DNA of 64,000 nt. Origin: Fluctibacter corallii (GTDB taxonomy: Bacteria > Pseudomonadota > Gammaproteobacteria > Enterobacterales > Alteromonadaceae). The DNA lies in the NCBI RefSeq assembly GCF_025751585.1, contig NZ_JAOWKX010000001.1:558259-622258 (forward strand). The letters are read 5' to 3'. This document shows positions 29,378 through 40,041 of the stretch, piece by piece; within the stretch, counting starts at the first letter, position 1, and each line of letters starts with the position of its first letter. Both the position numbers and the translations under genes were made by a program. Below the pieces are notes generated by a model. That model was not told where the DNA came from. It saw only the letters and a list, made by a program, of their open reading frames with translations, and did no database searches.

Positions 29378-29838
29378 TAATCCTGTTGCGCCGCGTTGTG
29401 CTGACGCACATTCTGAGTAGAGCAAAAGCTCAGCCACTCAGCTAAAAAGCGGTTTACCATTTCTTTTTCATTGGGTAAGTGCATGTTGTTATTGGGATAG
29501 CCATAGCTTGACTTCAGCCCGCCCGTTTGTTGCGCGCTGACCACTTCGGCCACTTGCGCATCATGATACAACCTCACCAACATCAAGGGGCGCAAATAAT
29601 GAGGCGTGATGGTACAGTCTTGCTCTAATTCCAGCGTACTGGTGTATCGGCTGCTATCTACAATGCGAATCTTGTATTTAGTTGCTGCCGACACGTCGAA
29701 TGTGTAACTCAAATCACTCGTATCGCAATCAGGAAGTAATCGTAATAAACGCGCATAATTCCACTCGCAGACCGACAAATGACTGGGCAAATGGGGGACG
29801 TATTTTTTCTTCATGCGAAAAGGATCAGGTTTGTTCAT
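29377..29838 (-). CDS. yqiB: YqiB family protein (DUF1249)
   Basis: A 153-residue DUF1249 protein of unknown function. Matching segments are CEWNYARLLRLLPD, RIVDSSRYTSTLELEQD, MLVRLYHDAQVAEVVSAQQ and the C-terminal FLAEWLSFC. The ATG at 29838 sits one base past the nudF stop (TAG-A-ATG); a GTG 15 bases upstream is less likely. It is always found in this operon position in related bacteria, without an assigned job. Confidence 0.9.
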   Translation of the reverse strand: MNKPDPFRMKKKYVPHLPSHLSVCEWNYARLLRLLPDCDTSDLSYTFDVSAATKYKIRIVDSSRYTSTLELEQDCTITPHYLRPLMLVRLYHDAQVAEVVSAQQTGGLKSSYGYPNNNMHLPNEKEMVNRFLAEWLSFCSTQNVRQHNAAQQD

Positions 29839-29839
29839 T

Positions 29840-30463
29840 CTAACGATTATCACTCCACTGTTTAAGTAAACTCTCTTTATTCAACGCAAACCATTGTAGC
29901 GCAATTACGCTGGCCGCATTATCGATTTTTCCTTCACGTAGCATTGCCATGGCATCAATTTCGGGCACTCGCATCACCAAAATATCTTCATGCTCTGAGT
30001 CTAGACCATGAACTCCCTCTGCCTGTGACGTATCCACACGTGCCATGTAAATATGAATCCGCTCAGTTGTACCACCGGGGCTAGACAGATAACTCAGTGC
30101 AAAATGTAAGTCTTGAATATCAATGCCCGCTTCTTCTTTTGCTTCGCGGATACAAACATCTTCACGGGCTTCTTCGGGTTCAATCATACCCGCGATAATT
30201 TCAATCAGCCACGGATTGTCGCATGTCGCCATGGCGCCAGTACGGAATTGCTGCACCATGACAAACTCGTTTAACACTGGGTCATAAGGTAAAACAGCGA
30301 CAGCATGCCCCCGCTCTAATATTTCCCGTGACAATGTTGGACTCCATCCGCCCCGAAAAAGTTTATGTTTAACGCGATATTCTTTTAATTTAAAAAAGCC
30401 GTCTGACATCACGTTTTTTTCTACAATCTCAACGTCATCACAACTAAACTTCTGCACTTTCAT
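29840..30463 (-). CDS. nudF: ADP-ribose pyrophosphatase NudF
   Basis: Nudix hydrolase cleaving ADP-ribose to AMP and ribose 5-phosphate. 207 residues with the Nudix box GMIEPEEAREDVCIREAKEEAGI (two pieces: GMIEPEEARED and REAKEEAGI) and the E. coli-like preceding EFVMVQQFRTGA and following YLSSPGGTTERIHIYMARVD. It heads the operon running to parE and is divergent from tolC, with 202 bases of shared upstream region. Confidence 0.95.
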   Translation of the reverse strand: MKVQKFSCDDVEIVEKNVMSDGFFKLKEYRVKHKLFRGGWSPTLSREILERGHAVAVLPYDPVLNEFVMVQQFRTGAMATCDNPWLIEIIAGMIEPEEAREDVCIREAKEEAGIDIQDLHFALSYLSSPGGTTERIHIYMARVDTSQAEGVHGLDSEHEDILVMRVPEIDAMAMLREGKIDNAASVIALQWFALNKESLLKQWSDNR

Positions 30464-30665
30464 TCTACGATGTCCTTTGCAACCTCATAAAAATATGGGG
30501 TAATAGTACATGACTCTTTTCGCCTTAACACATTCTGTTACATTAAAGAAGAAAGTGTTACTACAAAAGGCTATGGCTTAGCACTTGATTTACTTAGACT
30601 TTGCCTTGATATCAAAGCGACAAATAGCGTAACTTAACGAAGTTACGGAAAGACTAGGAACTAAA

Positions 30666-32006
30666 ATGAAGAAAACATTAATGGCAATGCTTGTCGGTTT
30701 TAGCGTGACCACACAAGCGTTAGCTGATGATTTATATCAGGTTTATCAACAAGCCTTAGAAAACGACCCCGTTGTTAATCGAGCCAAAGCGCAGCGCGAT
30801 GCTGCCTATGAAGGCATTGCAATCAGTCGTGCGAGTTTACTTCCCAACTTGTCTGGTGACGTCACCTACTCTGACTCATACCGTGAAGAAGTCGACTCAG
30901 AAAGCGAGCTTATTGCCCTAACCCGACGTGATACCGAATCATTTGGTTGGAGCGTAGAACTTAATCAGTCTATTTATGATCATGCAAACTGGTTAGGCCT
31001 AGATCGTGCTGAAAAAGTTGCTCACCAAAGCGATGCCAATTATGCATCCAGCCTTCAAGCGTTAATTGTAAGAACAACCCAAGCTTACCTTGCCATTTTG
31101 CGAGCGAAAGACGCATTGGAGTTTGTAAAAGCAGAGAAGCGTGCCATTGAGCGTCAGCTAGAGCAAACCAAACAACGTTTTGAAGTTGGGCTAACAGCCA
31201 TTACCGACGTACACGAAGCACAGGCAAATTTCGATAATACGGTTGCCCAAGAAATTCGTGCAGAAAATGTACTTGAGCTACGCCTTGAAGAGCTTCGCGA
31301 AATTACTGGCAAGTATCACAGCGATCTTGCTGAGTTAAATACCGACACCTTCTCAGCGACTAAACCTGTTCCTGCCGACGTAAAAGCTTGGCTAGACTTA
31401 GCAGAAGATAAAAACCTTGAGCTATTGGTTCAGCAATATGCGCGTGATATCGCCAAAGAAGATATCTCAATTGCATCGGCGGGTCACCTGCCTACGTTGG
31501 GACTTCGTGGTTCGTATGGCAGAGCAGACACCGAAGTCGAGCTTAAAGGATTCACTACAGACATCCCTACGGCAGACAACGCATCGATTACGTTGCAGTT
31601 GAATGTGCCGATTTATTCAGGGCATGCCACCAGCGCTAGAACGTCACAAGCGCGTTACAATTATGTGGCAGCCAGCGAAAACCTTGAAGCGACTCATCGC
31701 CAAACGGTGCGCTCAGTCAGGAGCTCATATAACGATGTGATTGCAAGTATTTCTACGATTCGTGCCTTACAACAAGCCGTCGTTTCAGCAGAAAGCGCAC
31801 TTAAAGCGACCGAGGCAGGGTTTGATGTAGGTACACGAACCATCGTTGATGTGCTTAATAGTACGCGTAATCTATTCGATGCTAGACGTAATTTAGCCGG
31901 AGCTCGTTATGACTTTATTCAGTCCGTAGTGAACTTAAAACGTGCAGCGGGAACATTACAAGAACAAGACGTGGTTGATATTAACCGTGGATTAATCAAT
32001 CAATAA
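30666..32006 (+). CDS. tolC: Outer-membrane efflux/secretion channel TolC
   Basis: Trimeric outer-membrane channel for tripartite efflux pumps and type I secretion. 446 residues: signal peptide (MLVGFSVTTQALAD), then two structural repeats with DLYQVYQQALENDPVVNRAKAQRDAA and SYNDVIASISTIRALQQAVVSAE. VGTRTIVDVLNSTRNLFDARRNLAGARYDFIQS is a strong TolC signature. AGGAAC precedes the ATG. The divergent nudF location is the standard one. Confidence 0.95.
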   Translation: MKKTLMAMLVGFSVTTQALADDLYQVYQQALENDPVVNRAKAQRDAAYEGIAISRASLLPNLSGDVTYSDSYREEVDSESELIALTRRDTESFGWSVELNQSIYDHANWLGLDRAEKVAHQSDANYASSLQALIVRTTQAYLAILRAKDALEFVKAEKRAIERQLEQTKQRFEVGLTAITDVHEAQANFDNTVAQEIRAENVLELRLEELREITGKYHSDLAELNTDTFSATKPVPADVKAWLDLAEDKNLELLVQQYARDIAKEDISIASAGHLPTLGLRGSYGRADTEVELKGFTTDIPTADNASITLQLNVPIYSGHATSARTSQARYNYVAASENLEATHRQTVRSVRSSYNDVIASISTIRALQQAVVSAESALKATEAGFDVGTRTIVDVLNSTRNLFDARRNLAGARYDFIQSVVNLKRAAGTLQEQDVVDINRGLINQ

Positions 32007-32088
32007 TCCATTTTTAATAGGGGGGAATTTGAGAGGCTCGACACAGCGCTCATTGCACCTTGCCTTATTGGGTTGTTGTAAAACCTCT

Positions 32089-32116
32089 AAGCCCTGGCGA
32101 TGACCAGGGCTTTTTA
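32089..32116 (+). terminator. Rho-independent terminator after tolC
   Basis: AGCCCTGG / CCAGGGCT stem with a 6-base loop (CGATGA), followed by TTTTATATG. Confidence 0.85.
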
Positions 32117-32212
32117 TATGCTTTCACCGTCTTTCATCATAACGATTTGTAGATTGACTCTTCACTGAAAAACACTATTCTATCGCCGATTTTACCTTAC
32201 TTTTGAAACACT

Positions 32213-33058
32213 ATGCAGTTAACCAAATTACAAAATCAGTTCGTAAAAATTCGCACAAACAAAGCCTTTGAGCTGTTTGTGATTGGTGTCATTATTTTTT
32301 CGGCGTTACTCGTCGGTGCCAAAACCTATGAGATGTCGCCAACATTGCATTACGTAACGAACCTTCTTGATTGGTTTATCAGTGCGTTCTTCTTAACCGA
32401 AATCACGATTCGTTTTCTTGCAGAAGAACGGAAAAAAGACTTTTTCAAAAGCATGTGGAACCTCTTTGACACTGTCATTGTGCTCGTGAGTTTAATTCCT
32501 GCCGACGATACTGACATGGCGGTGATTGCGCGATTGGTTCGGGTATTTCGTGTGCTTCGAATGGTGTCTATTATCCCTGAGCTTCGAATTTTACTCGTTT
32601 CTCTTGTAAAAGCTTTGCCTCAGTTGGGCTATGTCATGTTGCTGATGTTTATTATTTTCTACATTTACGCCGCCGTAGGCAGTACATTGTTTGAAAATAT
32701 TAATCCAGAGTTATGGGGTGACATTACCATTTCATTGTTAACGCTGTTCCGCGTCATGACCTTCGAAGACTGGACAGATGTCATGTATGAAACCATGACG
32801 GTTTATAGTTGGAGCTGGATTTATTATTTAACCTTTATCTTTCTCTCTGCTTTCGCATTTTTAAACATGGTCATCGGTATCGTGGTCAATGTGATGGAGC
32901 AAGAGCATGCTGCCGCGTTAAAAGAGAAAATGGAAGATGAAGGTGAACCTACCCTAAAAGACATCCAAGCACAAATTGCTGCGCTACAAGTGCAACTCAG
33001 CCAATTGGCAGAAAAGCCATCTCAAGACACTACGTATGTCAAAGTGAATGCTGAATAA
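32213..33058 (+). CDS. Voltage-gated cation channel (bacterial NaV/CaV type)
   Basis: Six-transmembrane tetrameric ion channel, 281 residues. S4 carries spaced arginines (ARLVRVFRVLRMVSIIPELR). The pore loop has filter T183-F-E185-D186-W187-T-D189 followed by S6 (FLSAFAFLNMVIGIVVNVM). The C-terminal tail forms a short coiled coil (LKDIQAQIAALQVQLSQLAEK). The filter is more acidic than the NaChBac TLESWAS, so sodium or calcium selectivity is open. It overlaps the next gene by 11 bases. Confidence 0.9.
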   Translation: MQLTKLQNQFVKIRTNKAFELFVIGVIIFSALLVGAKTYEMSPTLHYVTNLLDWFISAFFLTEITIRFLAEERKKDFFKSMWNLFDTVIVLVSLIPADDTDMAVIARLVRVFRVLRMVSIIPELRILLVSLVKALPQLGYVMLLMFIIFYIYAAVGSTLFENINPELWGDITISLLTLFRVMTFEDWTDVMYETMTVYSWSWIYYLTFIFLSAFAFLNMVIGIVVNVMEQEHAAALKEKMEDEGEPTLKDIQAQIAALQVQLSQLAEKPSQDTTYVKVNAE

Positions 33059-33455
33059 CATCATTGCGCTTTTCATATTCGCCCTTGTAGGCCCCCTGGT
33101 TGGGAGCGTTGTACTTGCTCCCTTCGTGGGCTCTGCAATCATTCTTGGTTACATATTCGGGATTATCCCTGCGCTGCTTGCCTATTTGCTCATGCAAATT
33201 ATGCGGCGCTTTATTGCATGGCCATATTATCTGTGTGGAGGACTAGCTGGGTTTTTAGGCGTTTTCATAGTACTCGTCGTCTTTACCCTAGCAGGAAGCA
33301 TCAACCTTGTGCACGCAGCTGCCTTTAGTTTATCTGGCGTATTACCGGGAATACTGTGTGGATATCTGTGCGGGTGGCTTTTTCAGCCGTCTTATGTGCA
33401 ACAAAGGTATGCAAAAAAACTGCTGTCGAGCAAGCAGAACCAACTCGGTAGTTAG
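33048..33455 (+). CDS. Small integral membrane protein, unknown function
   Basis: 135 residues with four hydrophobic segments (IIALFIFALVGPLVGSVVLA, SAIILGYIFGIIPALLAYLL, GGLAGFLGVFIVLVVFTLAG, FSLSGVLPGILCGYLCGWLF) and a basic cytoplasmic-type tail. No recognised family. Its ATG lies inside the end of the channel gene, so it is translationally coupled; whether it is a channel partner is unknown. Its 3' end overlaps the convergent TcpQ-domain gene by four bases. Confidence 0.7.
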   Translation: MLNNIIALFIFALVGPLVGSVVLAPFVGSAIILGYIFGIIPALLAYLLMQIMRRFIAWPYYLCGGLAGFLGVFIVLVVFTLAGSINLVHAAAFSLSGVLPGILCGYLCGWLFQPSYVQQRYAKKLLSSKQNQLGS

Positions 33456-34060
33456 TGCAACTTCTCGCAATTGTTTTGCATATATTCGGTGTCATTTGCA
33501 GTAATAACTAGCGAGCGCTGACGCTTGCACATATATACCACTACGGTTTTTTCAAAGCTGGCATCAATGGCTGAGGCTATCTGTTTGATAGAACCAATAA
33601 TGGTGCTCTCTACTTGGAAATGATGTTTAACAATAAAGTCTTTATCAAGCTCCCATATCACCTGCATGCCCTCTAACTGCGCATAACTGGTAATCGCTTC
33701 ACGTAACGTACTGCCAGCTTTAAAGCTTCTGTATTTGTGCTCCCCAACCCAGCGGCTAGACACTGGCTTTTGGGTGCTTTCCATCCCCTTTAATCGGTCG
33801 GTTAACGGCGTTTCGTCTTCCGAGAGTTCCATTACAAAGTCGCCAATATCGTCCTTGAACGGTTTAGTAGACGACAATTTGTGAGAGGCATAAAAATCTG
33901 TCATTCCTTGTGACAAACTTTTCTTTTCTGGTTGACCTTCTGGCACGGGCTCTGATGCTTGGCGATCACGCAATGTAATCACCACTGCAGCAATAATAAC
34001 CAATGCTAGCGCCAAGCCAATGTGCTTTGCCCAGAATAGTGCTTCGGATGACTTTTTCAC
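33452..34060 (-). CDS. TcpQ-domain membrane-anchored protein
   Basis: A 202-residue protein: one N-terminal transmembrane helix (HIGLALALVIIAAVVITL), a polar linker, and a C-terminal domain like toxin-coregulated pilus protein Q (STLREAITSYAQLEGMQVIWELDKDF, then FQVESTIIGSIKQIASAI). That domain occurs in pilus/secretion-associated proteins and resembles secretin N-domain folds. No pilus genes are nearby. It lies 28 bases downstream of lpxL on the same strand. Confidence 0.75.
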   Translation of the reverse strand: MKKSSEALFWAKHIGLALALVIIAAVVITLRDRQASEPVPEGQPEKKSLSQGMTDFYASHKLSSTKPFKDDIGDFVMELSEDETPLTDRLKGMESTQKPVSSRWVGEHKYRSFKAGSTLREAITSYAQLEGMQVIWELDKDFIVKHHFQVESTIIGSIKQIASAIDASFEKTVVVYMCKRQRSLVITANDTEYMQNNCEKLH

Positions 34061-34088
34061 AAAACCTCTTTATTCACCGTTAACCATC

Positions 34089-35021
34089 TTAATCATACAA
34101 CGAAGGCATGTCTTTTTCAGGACGCGTTTTGAATCGCTTATGCATCCAGAGGTATTGCTCTGGTGCAAGCATCACTAGCTCTTCAACCTTCTCGTTGACT
34201 CGTCTCACATCTTCTTTATCGTCACCCGAAGGGAAATTCTCCAGTCCTGGAACAAACCTCGCGATATAACCGTCTTTGGTATAGAGTGAGACCACAAAAA
34301 CCGTCTCGCAATTCGCCTCTTGCGCGAATAAAAGTGTGCCCGTTGTGGTAGCCGTCTCTTTCACCGCGAAAAAGGGCACAAATTCAGCACGGGTACGACC
34401 ATAGTCTTGATCTGGCAAATAGAGGCATAGCTCGCCATTATTTAGCGCATTTATCAATCCACGCACATCGCGCTTGTTGATCATGTACTTATTTGAACGA
34501 GCACGACCTCGGTATTGCATATATTCCATTAATGCATTGTTATGCTTTCGATAAAATGCAACACAAGGGTCGTGCAGCCCAACGGCGCGGCATCCTACTT
34601 CTAAATTCATATTGTGTGTAGCCAGCGCAAGCACACCTTTGCCTTTTGCCTTAATTCGCTCAACGTGTTCATACCCTTCAACACGGGTAATCTGTCTAAT
34701 ACGCCAATTTGGCCACCACCACCCAATACTCGCCTCTAAAATCGCCATACCTGCGTGCTCAACATTGAGCTTAACCAGCGCTTCTCTCTCACTTTCAGGC
34801 ATAGTTGGAAAACATAGCGCGAGATTCTTACGGGCAATATTTACGCGTTTTTTACCCGCTACCCAGAGCAGCTTGCCTAAGCCTTTACCAACCAATCGCT
34901 GAAAAGAATAAGGTAACCACGAAAGCGTATATAGGATGAAAATACCTAACCATGTTAGCCAATATTTGGGTGTTAAAAATACTAACTTAAAAGGAGGTGG
35001 ATTGATTTTGGTGTCCTTCAC
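34089..35021 (-). CDS. lpxL: Lipid A biosynthesis lauroyl acyltransferase
   Basis: Inner-membrane acyltransferase adding a secondary acyl chain to Kdo2-lipid IVA. 310 residues, an N-terminal membrane helix (TWLGIFILYTLSWLPYSF), then the LpxL family blocks: LATHNMNLEVG (in place of HxxxxD/E), AFYRKHNNALMEYMQYRGR, YLPDQDYGR, FFAVKETATTTGT and the C-terminal APEQYLWMHKRFKTRP. These match E. coli LpxL closely. Acyl chain preference is not readable. Confidence 0.93.
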   Translation of the reverse strand: MKDTKINPPPFKLVFLTPKYWLTWLGIFILYTLSWLPYSFQRLVGKGLGKLLWVAGKKRVNIARKNLALCFPTMPESEREALVKLNVEHAGMAILEASIGWWWPNWRIRQITRVEGYEHVERIKAKGKGVLALATHNMNLEVGCRAVGLHDPCVAFYRKHNNALMEYMQYRGRARSNKYMINKRDVRGLINALNNGELCLYLPDQDYGRTRAEFVPFFAVKETATTTGTLLFAQEANCETVFVVSLYTKDGYIARFVPGLENFPSGDDKEDVRRVNEKVEELVMLAPEQYLWMHKRFKTRPEKDMPSLYD

Positions 35022-35220
35022 GCGACTCTCTATATATTTTTTTAACTGCGGTATTGTAAAGAAGCAACGTCAGTTAACAACATTTTTATGGTATTACCTG
35101 AGCCAATTAACCTTTGCTGTCGGTATATTGTTCAAGAACTCCCAATGCGAATCAACTCCGATTAGTTGACCAACCCCCGCGTGCGTACCATTATTTAATC
35201 TTTATCAAGTTGAAAAGGCT

Positions 35221-38200
35221 GTGAATTTGCGTCGCATAATGTCTTTTTTCCACCGGCTTTTTACACGACCTCGTAAGCATCTGCACAGCCTTTTGGATGC
35301 CTGCGCAGCGGGTATTGTAGAAATAACAGAAAAAGGCCTCATCGTTTATGCAAACGACGCGGCGATCGATATTTTAGGTTACGAAGACGGCGGCTTAGTG
35401 GGCTTAAACATTGAATCATTAGCACCTAAACACACGCACGCAGCCATTCGAAAAAACATAAAGCAGTTTTTAGCCTCGCCCATAAAAAGACCGCTGCTTG
35501 CGAGTGAAACATTCAAAGCCATCAAAAAAAACGGCAAACCTGTTTACATTCGTGTGGAAGTCGCATTATCAGAAAACGAAGGCAAATCCAGACTAATTGG
35601 CACGATTACCAAATCAGACAAACTCAAAGTCACACAAGACCGTTTAAGCAAACTCAACGAACGTTTTCACATTGCGATTGAGTCAGCAAAGATAGGCATA
35701 TGGGAGTACGATATTCCCTCACAAACATTGATTTGGGACGAGCGCATGTTCGATCTCTATCAGGTCAGTCCCGACACTTTCAACGGCACATTAGAGGACT
35801 GGTCTAGGCACGTTCTGCCAGAAGACTTGAAAATAACGCAAGCGCTGATGGAAGCAGCCGTAAATACCAAGACAAATCTGGAAACCCATTTCCGCATCCA
35901 TACACCCAATGGTTTGATTCGCCATATCAAGGCGCATGGCTATATTATCTGTGATGCTATAGACAACCCAGAACGTATAGTTGGCGTAAATTATGATTTG
36001 ACTGAGCTCTATGAAGCACAAGAGCTGCTTCAAAAAAGCTTAGAGGAAAATGAGTACCTCGCGCGCGTCGTTCAGGTGACTGACAGTTTAGTGATTATCA
36101 CTAATAAGGCCCTTGAAATAAAATGGGTCAACCCCGCATTTACCCGTGCCAGTGGCTACACGTTCAGCGAAGCCATTGGCCGACGCCCAGGCGATATTTT
36201 GATGGGGCCAGATACCTCCAGTTCAGAGGTAGAACGTCTTATTCAAGCAACCAGAGAAGGAAAAAGTTATTCGGGTGAGATGATTAATTATCGCAAAGAC
36301 AAAAAACCTTATTGGGTAAGAATCAATGTACAACCCATTTTCGAAAAAGACGAAATTAAGGGTTTTGTAGCACTTGAAACCGATATCACCCAAGAAAAAG
36401 AGCATCAGCTCGAACAACGCAACTTTACGCTTCTTCAACAAGCCATACTCAATAGCGCCAACCTGATCATTCTATCTACTGACTCTGAAGGTCATATCGT
36501 TACCTATAACAGAACCGCGGAGCAACTTTTAGGCTACTCAAAGTCTGAACTGGAAAAGCAAGGCGGCGTTATGGCACTGCATATGGAGGAAGACGTCTTT
36601 CTTCATGCGAACGAATTGCACGAGGAAACAGGTGAAACCATTAAACCCGGCTTTACCTCATTAACCTACCGAGCGCGACAAGGCAAAACAGACGAGAATG
36701 AATGGACACTCATTGGCAAAAATAATGTTCAGTTTCCAGCTTCCGTGTCGGTTGCCAGCATAAAAGGTGATGACGATGCTATCGAAGGCTTTTTATATAT
36801 CGCCAGAGACATCACCGAAATGAAGCGCATTGAAGGCGAACGCAAACGTAATCAAGCATTACTTGAAACCACAGGCCGTATGGCACGCTTAGGTGGATGG
36901 GAATATTTTGTTCGGGATGACCACTTATTCTGGTCTAAAGAGGTTTACCGAATCCATGAACTGCCAGAAAATGAACCCGTAAAAATAACCGACTTTGTTA
37001 AATATTATATTCCCGAACATCGGCCTTTGTTAATGCAAGCCATTGAGAAAGCCATTAGCGAGGGCGCACCGTGGGATTTACAACTCGCACTAAAAACCGC
37101 CAGAAACAACAAAATTTGGGTAAGGGCTGTTGGCTACCCCGAATATCAGCGCCATAACGCCATCGTACTAAAAGGTGCATTTCAAGATATTACTCAATTA
37201 AAACTCGCTGAAGAAAAAGCCAAAGAAGCCAGTCAGGCAAAAAGTGAATTCCTTGCCAATATGAGCCATGAAATACGCACTCCCATTAATGGCATCATTG
37301 GTATGTTGGAATTGCTTTTACAGTCTGATTTAGACAAAAAACAAACACGTTTTGCCGAACTGGCTCAAAGTAGCGGACAGGCTCTATCGCACCTAGTAAA
37401 CGACATACTCGACTTCTCTAAAATTGAAGCTGGAAAAATGTTGTTTGAATCAATCGACTTTGATTTGTTCGATATGCTGAAGAAATTTAGCGATACCATG
37501 TCTTTGCGAGCAGAAGACAAAGGACTGCACTTTATCTACCAGCGCGACGATACCGTCCCTCGATATATTCGCTCAGATCCTGGGCGGCTAAGACAGGTGC
37601 TAACCAATCTTGTTAGCAACGCTATCAAGTTCACCGATAAAGGCAAAGTATCACTGCTTGTCACCCTCAAATCAGAGAACACTCTGTTGTTTAGAATTAT
37701 TGATACGGGTATTGGCATCCCACAGGAAAAGCAACAATACCTATTTGGCAAATTCATGCAATTGGATGCCTCTACCACACGAAAGTTCGGCGGTACAGGA
37801 CTAGGACTGGCGATTTCAAAACAATTAACTGAATTAATGAAAGGCAACATTGGCGTTAAAAGTGACGGAGAGAATGGCTCTGAGTTCTGGATAACCATTA
37901 AATTTGAGCAAGCCGAGCCTGTTGACATTCCTCCCGCGCCAACAACCGCGTCAAAACTCAACGAATTTAAAATACTGATAGTCGCAGACAGTGAAGCGCA
38001 GGCACATAAAACGATCGACATTCTCGAACAGCATAGTATTTCCCACACACTTGCACAGTCTGCATCATTGGCTATCAAAACGCTAAGGCAGTCTCAAAAA
38101 AGCAAAGAGGCGATACACGGTGTAATCGTAGATGACAACATGTCAGGCATCAACGCTGTCGAATTTGCCAAAGCGGTTAAACATGACGACTCACTCAACC

Positions 38201-38796
38201 ATATTCCAATGCTAATACAAACCACTAGTGCGATTAAGGGGGATGCGTCACTCTTTAAACAAGCGGGATATGAAGCCTTCTTATCAAAACCCGTTAACGA
38301 AGACAATCTCATACATGCACTCAGTGTGTTGCTGATAAATAGAGACAGAGAAAAGGCACTCCCACTACTCACGCAACACAACCTTTCCGGTGCGTTAACG
38401 GAAGCAAATAATAAAGAACGCAAAAGTAGAGTGTTGTTAGTAGAAGACAACTTTATCAACCAACAAGTCGCGATCGAAATGCTCAAACGACTCGGATATA
38501 GTGTCGATGTAGCCGAAAATGGGCTGCAATCAATTGAAAAGCTAGACGAGAATCCGGAGTCTTACGATGTGGTGCTTATGGATTGTCAAATGCCGGTCAT
38601 GGACGGATATCAAGCAAGCCGGACGATTCGCGCAACAAAAGAAAAGGCCTACTCCTCAATTCCCATTGTCGCGCTGACCGCTAACGCGATGAAGGGCGAC
38701 ATGGAAAAGTGCATGGCGGCAGGAATGGACGGCTACCTTGCCAAACCCTTTGTATCAGATGAACTTGAAGCAGAGCTCAATAAGTGGATTCCTTAA
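35221..38796 (+). CDS. Hybrid histidine kinase with multiple PAS domains and two receivers
   Basis: A 1191-residue sensor kinase with no transmembrane helix. The first 650 residues hold about five PAS/PAC units (for example [57 protein letters not shown] PAC ends). Then come HisKA with phospho-acceptor H683 in [14 protein letters not shown] and an HATPase domain ([33 protein letters not shown]). A first receiver (about 920-1040) has one acidic-pocket residue replaced (ILIVADSE). The second receiver is intact, with D1121 in [14 protein letters not shown] start with AAAAGG upstream; no partner gene adjacent. Confidence 0.92.
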   Translation: MNLRRIMSFFHRLFTRPRKHLHSLLDACAAGIVEITEKGLIVYANDAAIDILGYEDGGLVGLNIESLAPKHTHAAIRKNIKQFLASPIKRPLLASETFKAIKKNGKPVYIRVEVALSENEGKSRLIGTITKSDKLKVTQDRLSKLNERFHIAIESAKIGIWEYDIPSQTLIWDERMFDLYQVSPDTFNGTLEDWSRHVLPEDLKITQALMEAAVNTKTNLETHFRIHTPNGLIRHIKAHGYIICDAIDNPERIVGVNYDLTELYEAQELLQKSLEENEYLARVVQVTDSLVIITNKALEIKWVNPAFTRASGYTFSEAIGRRPGDILMGPDTSSSEVERLIQATREGKSYSGEMINYRKDKKPYWVRINVQPIFEKDEIKGFVALETDITQEKEHQLEQRNFTLLQQAILNSANLIILSTDSEGHIVTYNRTAEQLLGYSKSELEKQGGVMALHMEEDVFLHANELHEETGETIKPGFTSLTYRARQGKTDENEWTLIGKNNVQFPASVSVASIKGDDDAIEGFLYIARDITEMKRIEGERKRNQALLETTGRMARLGGWEYFVRDDHLFWSKEVYRIHELPENEPVKITDFVKYYIPEHRPLLMQAIEKAISEGAPWDLQLALKTARNNKIWVRAVGYPEYQRHNAIVLKGAFQDITQLKLAEEKAKEASQAKSEFLANMSHEIRTPINGIIGMLELLLQSDLDKKQTRFAELAQSSGQALSHLVNDILDFSKIEAGKMLFESIDFDLFDMLKKFSDTMSLRAEDKGLHFIYQRDDTVPRYIRSDPGRLRQVLTNLVSNAIKFTDKGKVSLLVTLKSENTLLFRIIDTGIGIPQEKQQYLFGKFMQLDASTTRKFGGTGLGLAISKQLTELMKGNIGVKSDGENGSEFWITIKFEQAEPVDIPPAPTTASKLNEFKILIVADSEAQAHKTIDILEQHSISHTLAQSASLAIKTLRQSQKSKEAIHGVIVDDNMSGINAVEFAKAVKHDDSLNHIPMLIQTTSAIKGDASLFKQAGYEAFLSKPVNEDNLIHALSVLLINRDREKALPLLTQHNLSGALTEANNKERKSRVLLVEDNFINQQVAIEMLKRLGYSVDVAENGLQSIEKLDENPESYDVVLMDCQMPVMDGYQASRTIRATKEKAYSSIPIVALTANAMKGDMEKCMAAGMDGYLAKPFVSDELEAELNKWIP

Positions 38797-38928
38797 ATAC
38801 CACTCACTCTGCTGTCCCCCCCCGATGCATCGCATCATGAGACCGATCTGGCAGTGTGTTAACAAGGCCGCCTGAATAACGGCGCATCAAAGATGTGTTA
38901 CCTATTAGCCTCACCCAGAACAAGTGAC

Positions 38929-39798
38929 TCAAGACTGCTCGAGTTTATCTTGTGTTCTAAGCGCAAAGTCATCACCATGATGCCTTTCATGCAATTGCTC
39001 GGATAGCTCTCCCCAAGTGCGGTTAACCATTCTTCCACGCTTCACTGCTGGGTGGTCATCAATCGCTTTAGCCCAACGCATTACGTGCTGATAATCCGAT
39101 ACTTGCAAAAAGGTTGCTGCATCATAAAGTCGACCTAGTACTAATCCACCATACCAAGGCCATATCGCAATATCTGCGATAGAGTATTCGTTTCCAGCCA
39201 TAAAATTGTTGACTTCAAGGTGCTGGTTGAGCACATCAAGTTGGCGTTTCACTTCCATCGTATAACGGTCAATCGGATATTTCATCGGATAGGGAGCATA
39301 ATTGTAAAAATGCCCAAAACCACCGCCTAAAAATGGCGCAGCCCCAGCTTGCCAAAATAACCAATTCATACATTCTGTTTTTGCTTTATGATCAGATGGA
39401 ATAAAAGCGTTAAATTTCTCTGCGAGATAAAGCAGTATATTACCTGACTCAAACACACGAGTAGCTGGTGTAGTGGTGGTGTCTGACAAAGCCGGTATCT
39501 TAGAGTTCGGATTCACCGCCACAAAACCCGATGAAAATTGATCGCCTTCGCCGATATTAATTAAATACGCGTCGTATTCTGCCTCACTGATCCCCCTCTC
39601 CAATAGTTCTTCAAACATGATAGTGACTTTTTGACCATTGGGTGTAGCCAGAGAATATAACTGAAAAGGATGAACGCCACGAGGTAAGGCCTCCTCTTGT
39701 CTTGCACCTGCTGTAGGGCGGTTAATATTCGCGAACTGACCACCATTATCGGGATCCCAAACCCACACTTCAGGTGGTGTATAATCTTGTTGACTCAT
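38929..39798 (-). CDS. yghU: Glutathione S-transferase family disulfide-bond oxidoreductase YghU
   Basis: Glutathione-dependent disulfide reductase of the Nu-class GST family. 289 residues, collinear with E. coli YghU: GGQFANINRPTAG, LYSLATPNGQKVTIMFEELL, NPNSKIPAL, FESGNILLYLAEKF, FLGGGFGHFYNYAPYP, IADIAIWPWYG and KRGRMVNRTWG. ATG 39798 is preferred over 39810 because GGAGAACC lies just upstream of it. Confidence 0.94.
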   Translation of the reverse strand: MSQQDYTPPEVWVWDPDNGGQFANINRPTAGARQEEALPRGVHPFQLYSLATPNGQKVTIMFEELLERGISEAEYDAYLINIGEGDQFSSGFVAVNPNSKIPALSDTTTTPATRVFESGNILLYLAEKFNAFIPSDHKAKTECMNWLFWQAGAAPFLGGGFGHFYNYAPYPMKYPIDRYTMEVKRQLDVLNQHLEVNNFMAGNEYSIADIAIWPWYGGLVLGRLYDAATFLQVSDYQHVMRWAKAIDDHPAVKRGRMVNRTWGELSEQLHERHHGDDFALRTQDKLEQS

Positions 39799-40041
39799 CA
39801 GGTTCTCCATCCATTTATTACACTTAATCTTGCTATTAAAAAAATAAAAATGGACCTAGATATAAACAAATTCAATATAAACTAATAACTCCTTTCAACT
39901 AATAAATAACACATCAATATAAAGCATATATCTCATAGTACTTTTCGCTATATTAAGACTCCCAAAATAGTATTAATTCTACTTTCATTTTTGCTAAAAA
40001 AGTTGCATTTAGGCCATTTTACTTGCCTTTTAATATTTTAT

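Noticed and set aside
37536..38078. 180-codon minus-strand frame
   Set aside because: Antisense to the ATPase and receiver part of the hybrid kinase.
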